Below, one piece after another: positions 62,139-64,000 of a stretch of 64,000 nt of DNA (positions are counted from its first letter, which is position 1; every line of letters starts with the position of its first letter). The stretch is from Stramonita haemastoma (Eukaryota > Mollusca > Gastropoda > Neogastropoda > Muricidae): contig CM060323.1 of assembly GCA_030674155.1 (NCBI GenBank), forward strand, positions 46,345,245-46,409,244, written 5' to 3'. Under the pieces are notes generated by a model, which was not told the origin of the DNA, ran no database searches, and saw nothing but the letters and a program-made list of their open reading frames with translations. Position numbers and translations under genes: made by a program.

Positions 62139-64000
62139 CCTTTTCCACCCCTTCCCCCCAACTCCTGCAAATGACAAATCAGACATATTTCATACACGTT
62201 TGTTTGTATGTTGCTATGTTGTTTGCGGGGGCGGGATAGTTTAGTGGTCAGAGCACCCCAAGCTTAGGTTAAGCAGCATTGAGCGTAATTACCCATTGGA
62301 CAGGTGACCGTTTGCGCGCCTTGGCTTCAGGACAGTCCCCCTCTAGGCTAGTTCACCCTGCTGTAAAATGGGTACCCGCCCTCTTCAGGGTTAAGGGAAG
62401 GTAAAGCAGCGAGGGAGAGGAGATGGGCGCCGCCCTCAATATGCTGGCCCCTTGGAGAAAGAAGCTGAGGTTTCTGATGCCTCGCTTCTTAACGGACCGC
62501 ATAGATTATGGGAGCACCTTAACCTTTGCCGTTTGCATGGCAATGTGTACAGCTGGATGTTCTCCCACAAGGCAAGTTCTACAAGATCGGAGAGAAGGTT
62601 CCCATTCCTGTCATGGTTAAGAGGCGGGTGATCTTCGAACCGGAGGGAAGCACCTGATTCTTCAATGCAGGTACGGGCTTTTCTGCCTCCTGTCTTATCT
62701 TATTTGTCGTTTTACAATATTTTTTATCAATAAAATTATACCACGTCCAATCAGAGGTTCTTTTTAAAAAAATATTTTATATATATATATAGGGCCTCCA
62801 GATTGTGGAAAAATCTGTAGTTAAAATTCCTTTTTTCAACCACTCACTTTCTTTGCTTTTGCCTGTATTTTTCCTGCTATCTGTCTCCTTCTTATTTCTT
62901 TGTCTTGCTGCTTTGTTCTCTTCATTAATATACACCCTTTCTTTCTGGAAGTTGTGGACTGAAGATGTTTCAGTTTTCTTTCATTATATTTCCCTTTTCC
63001 TGGATCCATGTGCATTTGCTACTCTATCAGAGGGGCTTTTGTCTACAGAATTTTGCCAGGGACAACTCTCTTATTGCTGTGGGTTCATTTATGTGCGCAA
63101 AATGTGTGTTGCATACGGGAACTCGGTTTAATGTCTCCTCCGAAAGACTAGCACCCAGACCACCACAGTTTTTAATACATATTCGTCGAAACCCCGTCCA
63201 TCATTCGTAGAAAACTTAGGCCAGCTATGGCGAGCAACATGAATGACACAAACATACCCAGCATGCACTCAGCTTCCTGGAGGAGGCATGGACTCCGGTG
63301 GCTGCAGCTAACCTATGACACACTGCCTGAAAGTAAAATCTGTGCATTGCCACACCAACTCCTCAAGTAGTTATGGGAGAAGTCAAATCATGGGGAAGGG
63401 ATAACCTAGTGGTCAGAACATTGCGCTCACAATTTGACGACCCGGGTTCGATTCCCGTTCGTGGGGGTTTTTCCTCTGAGTTAACATCAGTGGTGACTCC
63501 ACTCTCCCCAAAAGTTCGAGGCCCCGTGTGCGAACATACGTAAAACATCTTGCGCACACGTTAGATCCTGTTCCACTTTTCGTAAGAGTAGGCCATCATG
63601 TGCCGATGGGAACAGATGACCAGATTTACAAAACTGCACACACACGGGGACTGGATGTAAAAAAAGCACAAGAGTGCTTATTCCATTATCCTCGATGTAA
63701 AAGAATAAATAAATTTTAAAAAATGCCAGTGACGTGGGTCATATCAAATCGTGTCACGCCCATGTTTTTTCTCTCTCTCCTATACCAGTGACGTGGGTCA
63801 CATCAAATCGTGTCCCACGCCCATGTTTTTTCTCTCTCTCTCCTATTCCAGTGACGTGGAGAGGGGGATGGGGGTGCGGTGGGTGCGGGGCAAGAGGCGG
63901 GTGGACCCTCTGTCCATCAGAAGGCAGACGGCCGGACGGGTGTGGGTGGACAGTGCCAACCGCCTGCACATCGCTCTGCTGCTGCTCTCCGACACCGCCG
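49268..64000 (+). CDS. FAM187-like Ig V-type secreted/membrane protein, whole gene (3' end outside window)
   Basis: Plus-strand gene with at least seven exons in the window. N-terminus has a likely signal peptide ([13 protein letters not shown]) and six tandem repeats; then an Ig V-like domain ([19 protein letters not shown]), a Trp/Cys block ([11 protein letters not shown] ... KRTGVCVV) matching the WEWTPCDRC ... GLC block of FAM187A, a segment ending [11 protein letters not shown], and the start of a second Ig-like domain ([15 protein letters not shown]) matching its RVFVDHGNQLHIRF. The sequential matches make FAM187 homology fairly firm; function is unknown even in vertebrates. Anomalies: two frame or phase breaks (56,416/62,553 and 62,649), a full LINE in an intron, and the usual B-strand Cys of the first Ig domain apparently replaced. 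It is either an active gene in an error-containing assembly or a decaying copy; the coherent splice sites favour the former. Confidence 0.72.
49430..49790 (+). repeat. Coding minisatellite, six units of 57-63 bp
   Basis: Units share CTTGCCTTTCTCAATAGATC, TAGATCTAGATC and CTACCTGGTAACAACAA. Unit length varies in multiples of three, and the frame is kept through all six. Confidence 0.92.
49907..50081 (+). CDS. FAM187-like exon 2 (start of first Ig region)
   Basis: Proposed acceptor GGCAAGCAG (poor pyrimidine tract), donor AGTGG|GTAAGT, phase 1 to 2. Encodes [20 protein letters not shown], then ECLKKRL and [14 protein letters not shown]. The 5' boundary is the weakest point of the model. Confidence 0.6.
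50150..50460. repeat. Unclassified interspersed repeat with SINE-B-like end
   Basis: The 50,240-50,385 part matches 48,440-48,600. Then TGTGTGCATGTGGTTG and CATCCGCTCCTACCGCCA, a diverged reverse SINE-B end. In FAM187-like intron 2. Confidence 0.6.
50461..51180. other. FAM187-like intron, no feature seen
   Basis: T-rich sequence, no recognised family. Confidence 0.4.
51195..51700 (+). repeat. Diverged SINE-B, (AACC)n tract and SINE-D end
   Basis: SINE-B-like CTGGAGTTAACATCAGTATC and AGAGTAGACGATTTCGTGCC to about 51,360; (CCAA)n/(ACA)n at 51,376-51,560; SINE-D-like GGAATGCAGCTACCTTCACG to about 51,690. Confidence 0.7.
51765..52140. repeat. (GAA)n/(GGA)n polypurine tract
   Basis: Nearly uninterrupted purine strand of about 370 bp ending 36 bp before FAM187-like exon 3. 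Confidence 0.95.
52176..52416 (+). CDS. FAM187-like exon 3 (Ig V-type domain)
   Basis: Acceptor TTTTCCTTCCCAG after a 370-nt purine tract; donor AAAATG|GTTTGG (weak), phase 2 to 0. Encodes [14 protein letters not shown] (core Trp) and [18 protein letters not shown], the D-x-G-x-Y-x-C of an Ig fold, then [16 protein letters not shown]187A has [20 protein letters not shown] at the same place. Confidence 0.8.
52553..52703. repeat. (TTCC)n-(TTTC)n-(TGTC)n tetranucleotide array
   Basis: Three successive tetranucleotide blocks, each differing from the last by one position. Confidence 0.95.
52783..53085 (+). mobile_element. SINE-C full-length copy
   Basis: Head GGACAGGATAGCTCAGTGGT, then GGTTAAGCAGCATCAAGCG, GCTGTAAATGGGTAC, CTCAATATGCTGGCCCCTGG and the end ACATAGGTTATGGGACACC. 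Confidence 0.92.
53267..53560. repeat. (GA)n, (CA)n and SINE-B end fragment
   Basis: GA 53,267-53,349, CA 53,410-53,472, then SINE-B-like GCATACACACGAGGACTAGA and CATTATCCT. Confidence 0.9.
53569..53800. repeat. (CA)n and CCCACA arrays before FAM187-like exon 4
   Basis: CA 53,570-53,628 and 53,690-53,745, then CACCCACACC-type units. Confidence 0.93.
53875..54111 (+). CDS. FAM187-like exon 4 (Trp/Cys block)
   Basis: Acceptor TTTTGAACCAG keeps phase 0 from exon 3; donor AAG|GTCTGC (an alternative is six bases upstream). Encodes [17 protein letters not shown] and [18 protein letters not shown], then KRTGVCVVK, resembling a thrombospondin-like W-x-x-W-x-x-C arrangement and the FAM187A block WEWTPCDRCG. 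An earlier acceptor at 53,833 would break phase. Long (CA)n precedes and (CT)n follows. Confidence 0.75.
54122..54204. repeat. (CT)n microsatellite after exon 4 donor
   Basis: Pure CT with one interruption, starting 10 bases after the donor. Confidence 0.95.
54235..54597. repeat. Pentanucleotide satellite with serial variants
   Basis: Blocks of TACAC, GACAC, CCAAT/CCAGT, CCACT, CCGCA/CCACA, TACGC and TACAC again, all on a five-base register. Confidence 0.95.
54690..54987. repeat. (TA)n and (TATC)n array
   Basis: Pure TA for about 85 bp, then TATATC and TATC units for about 210 bp. Confidence 0.95.
55181..55456 (-). mobile_element. SINE-B copy lacking its head
   Basis: Reverse copy: (TTTA)n, TATCGAGGATAACAGAATAA, CACCGGCACACGATGGCC, GTCTCATCCGAAGGACTTTT. 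Confidence 0.9.
55560..55700. repeat. (ACAAT)-type imperfect pentanucleotide repeat
   Basis: CAATGCAGCACAATGCAGTACAATACAAAAC-like imperfect five-base units, similar in style to 54,235-54,597. Confidence 0.7.
55706..56150. repeat. (CCA)n arrays in a higher-order repeat
   Basis: Five (CCA)n blocks alternate with a spacer containing AAACACAGTCTATCTATACC and CCCTCTCCTCC, giving a compound unit of about 95-120 bp. Ends just before FAM187-like exon 5. Confidence 0.9.
56200..56416 (+). CDS. FAM187-like exon 5
   Basis: Acceptor CACCCCCTCAG, donor ACCG|GTTAGT, phase 0 to 1. Encodes [37 protein letters not shown] and [14 protein letters not shown]; the paired Cys match SCLVPCE of FAM187A. Leaving in phase 1 conflicts with the frame of the next exon. 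Confidence 0.75.
56455..56670 (-). mobile_element. Reverse SINE-B fragment joined to (GT)n
   Basis: CACTCTTGTGCTTTTTTACG, CCGGCACACGATGGCCTACT, GGAGCAGGATTTAACGTGTG, then (GT)n 56,610-56,670, where the LINE 3' end begins. Confidence 0.88.
56973..60623 (-). CDS. LINE ORF2: endonuclease, reverse transcriptase, RNase H
   Basis: 1,216 residues. APE endonuclease blocks: [34 protein letters not shown]. Reverse transcriptase blocks: [59 protein letters not shown], and the active site QYADDIAMW. RNase [51 protein letters not shown] with acidic residues D-E-D-D. After KDVFCTC the frame is lost; the -1 frame continues with [10 protein letters not shown] to a stop at 56,819, so the C-terminal CCHC motif is separated from the body by one indel near 57,000. 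Confidence 0.92.
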   Translation of the reverse strand: MKKNGQRKPELFEGVKILQWNARSIATNILSFEHFLSCHFYSIVALQSLNVCKNKMPKLEHFYYPPLCNIDDVSKKVKTAIYIRQGLDYQKLALWPIPPDVKDIYCTGVSVKINKSVVFNVLSVYLPQGPKLDNTDWLKNIDFTKNKWVILGDFNAHAPFWDSECTIVTNNRIVENIIDSKLCLLNDGRITRTPDIHYHKPSAIDLSLISPSLALDCKWDVNEDCLGSDHFPISISFSKNIILDLPKFEDKVPKYLFNLANWESFRTHLDLYDLASVENDDVNIFYRLFTKAVTSAAELSIPKRKNQCSGKHKGNIWWTKDCEEAVHYKKEKYKIWFKDRTEENLINSKRAKQLCKKTIAKAKKTYWTEFCLKEVSESKDMQKVWKKINKMKNGFHLPAYPIKLENNSFPSTAEKAEAFNTMFSESSLTSELSPDVRHKRQEEAELVNMAEPPLDNLHYLNSEIQYNEFVEVLESFRSNRSAVGIDCLSYQMLINLPESWKKVLFSFLQKCWINGTLPNVWKQSIVVPVLKSGKSQSALSSYRPIALTSHVGKVLEKIVQKRLWHYCEKNNIIPINQAGFRRGRCTTDHLVKLTHDIKKQFSKRKSTLATFFDVRKAYDRVWHTRLLYKLKNIGVRGIMFQYLKDFLSERSICTKVNGVYSDFKSVDMGIPQGAVLAPLLFSILIHDLPQALSKNTTIVQYADDIAMWINTSLKKNTKSRVIKYVQKIYQVELNKLSNYMKENGLELSGEKTCLVLFNNGKTPQTLPLLTLDGVTLQYKQDARFLGVHLTSKLNWKMHIENLILKARKRLNFLKIVSAQPWSQDTKTLMHLAVSLIRSKLISGQEVYFSAPDYLLKKLQSVDSKAIKIALGVPIHASTLKTYTEAHLLPLSEQRMLSVSKYVIRSLAISNSVRDEIFINQKDYPKRARNISFLQPIRNYTEDLLKENNIGISNVPVLPVVPQIPPWEHKYANFDIDYTETKKDTNQNLLKTEVQNHINCQYLNHLKVYTDGSVLESGMCGAAFVIPDLKVKRPFCIGKGFTIFTSELFAILMALNYISNISLAIYNVLFCVDSKSVLLALKHWDSKLRNDVIFEIKFLVHSLASKGIGITFCWVPSHCGLYWNELADSLAKRGASECTSDIMINSIGLRLSSFEIISILANSVYSKFFRFHLNRLCCPRNIEIIIHKLRLNAWKTKYSKDVFCTCSAIFISPPYTV
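60673..62028 (-). CDS. LINE ORF1 protein with SGNH/GDSL-esterase-like domain
   Basis: 451 residues. N-terminal third is basic and Ser-rich ([15 protein letters not shown]); a predicted coiled coil follows ([18 protein letters not shown]). The C-terminal half contains esterase-like blocks in order: [13 protein letters not shown] (Ser block), [13 protein letters not shown] (G-x-N-D block) and [19 protein letters not shown] (D-x-x-H block). No CCHC knuckle seen. Esterase-type ORF1 proteins are known from CR1/L2-like elements; role in retrotransposition is thought to be nucleic-acid or lipid binding. ATG at 62,028 is the first in frame. Confidence 0.82.
   Translation of the reverse strand: MKRTTRSRSVGGRSMSVSKKSIPDSSKTSVNFRKDLLKETIRQNLQTDTDDGLEGTKVQNKENDDNNTAGLLKDMQSVMLKLCDRLALLESMVKKQNETIAKLKRIPVSVSDSQTQTDSTVNVSTYADVVKAKPSVRAQKPSVPKSNGAQLSNKMKPSWKEKASTETPRSSKRTVQNDVILRSKNDIMKATQIQRKKSTTNSVFEKSSSMPVDLPRVLVLHDSTLNKVNPVRLGLSYGLQVAARKAYTVDSIRSVAEEARQHLHPAPDCVVLHTGINDLKGKDATLCGKNMASAVKAVQSIFPPSHIVCSKALPVKQQHLESKRVVYNAHTFSEATEQNIQKLSYVDHENILPSRHLQDGLHPTEQGASLLARNLGRHLHRLYWEQPRRRQRGGRFGASNARQGYHWSPRPHHPPATSWLLSSTSAMASWSLALLLSIGLYPVLVLSNLIE
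62107..62137. repeat. (GT)n at the LINE 5' end
   Basis: Short GT tract bordering the LINE. Confidence 0.95.
62226..62530 (+). mobile_element. SINE-C full-length copy
   Basis: GCGGGATAGTTTAGTGGTCA, GGTTAAGCAGCATTGAGCG, GGTAAAGCAGCGAGGGAGAG, CTCAATATGCTGGCCCCTTG. It ends about 20 bp before FAM187-like exon 6. Confidence 0.9.
62553..62670 (+). CDS. FAM187-like exon 6 (carries a 1-nt frame break)
   Basis: Acceptor AATGTGTACAG, donor TGCAG|GTACGG. Encodes [20 protein letters not shown] and [12 protein letters not shown], then a stop; adding one base near 62,649 restores HLILQC, which joins phase 2 to the next exon and matches HGLIISC of FAM187A. Confidence 0.7.
62671..63004. other. FAM187-like intron, no feature seen
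   Basis: T-rich sequence and a short (TA)n near 62,778-62,791. Confidence 0.4.
63005..63340 (-). mobile_element. SINE-E fragment and SINE-D-like end
   Basis: Reverse SINE-E: CTACTCTATCAGAGGGGC, ACAGAATTTTGCCAGGGACA, CTAGCACCCAGACCACCAC; then CCCAGCATGCACTCAG resembling SINE-D. Confidence 0.7.
63394..63725 (+). mobile_element. SINE-B full-length copy
   Basis: GGGATAACCTAGTGGTCAGA, B-box GGGTTCGATTCCC, body to CATTATCCTCGATGTAAAAG. Missing a few bases of the CCTTCGGATGAGACT segment. Confidence 0.92.
63726..63855 (+). repeat. Triplicated exon 7 acceptor region
   Basis: CCAGTGACGTGG occurs at 63,726, 63,785 and 63,848. The two spacers share GTCACATCAAATCGTG-type and CCATGTTTTTTCTCTCTCTC sequence. 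Only the third continues into the FAM187-like frame. Confidence 0.9.
63852..64000 (+). CDS. FAM187-like exon 7 (second Ig-like domain, cut by window end)
   Basis: Acceptor CTATTCCAG, phase 2. Encodes [40 protein letters not shown] and ALLLLSDTA. Strong positional match to the second Ig domain of FAM187A. Two decoy copies of the acceptor lie just upstream. Confidence 0.75.

Overview
This window is eukaryotic nuclear DNA, most likely from a lophotrochozoan and probably a marine mollusc. It holds three intron-rich protein genes with GT-AG splice sites. The intergenic and intronic space is unusually rich in (GT)n, (GA)n and other simple repeats and carries at least five tRNA-derived SINE families. 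The organism call is an inference from gene architecture and repeat style, not from a marker gene.

Layout. (1) About 7.4-21.7 kb, minus strand: an RBR E3 ubiquitin ligase of the RNF14 class in eleven recognised coding exons. It has an N-terminal RWD domain, RING1, IBR, RING2 and an extra C-terminal zinc-binding module. Exon phases agree throughout except for one missing nucleotide near 17,040, and one intron uses a GC donor. (2) About 25.0-36.1 kb, plus strand: an intact 413-residue, eight-exon major-facilitator transporter of the SLC17 / plant-PHT4-like anion transporter type. Its introns are packed with dinucleotide repeats and contain a hAT-like MITE with a nested SINE. (3) About 49.3 kb to the window end, plus strand: a secreted or membrane protein resembling FAM187 (Ig-like V-type). 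Its N-terminus is a six-unit coding minisatellite, and the 3' end lies beyond the window.

Mobile DNA. A near-complete two-ORF non-LTR retrotransposon (about 56.67-62.11 kb, minus strand) lies inside an intron of the FAM187-like gene with (GT)n on both sides. Its ORF1 carries an SGNH/GDSL-esterase-like domain and its ORF2 has endonuclease, reverse transcriptase and RNase H. A 5'-truncated RTE-like LINE (about 22.6-23.86 kb) lies between the ligase and transporter genes. TTAA-flanked piggyBac-like MITEs occur at 10,093-10,499 and probably 1,535-1,676. SINE families A-E (my labels) are scattered throughout.

The region 36.1-49.2 kb has no recognisable gene. It is AT-rich and microsatellite-rich and may include a long 3' UTR of the transporter. 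Several one-base frame breaks fall in or near short homopolymers inside otherwise coherent genes, and tandem-repeat copies differ by many single-base indels. I therefore suspect residual long-read assembly error rather than pseudogenes for most breaks. The three genes show no sign of acting together.
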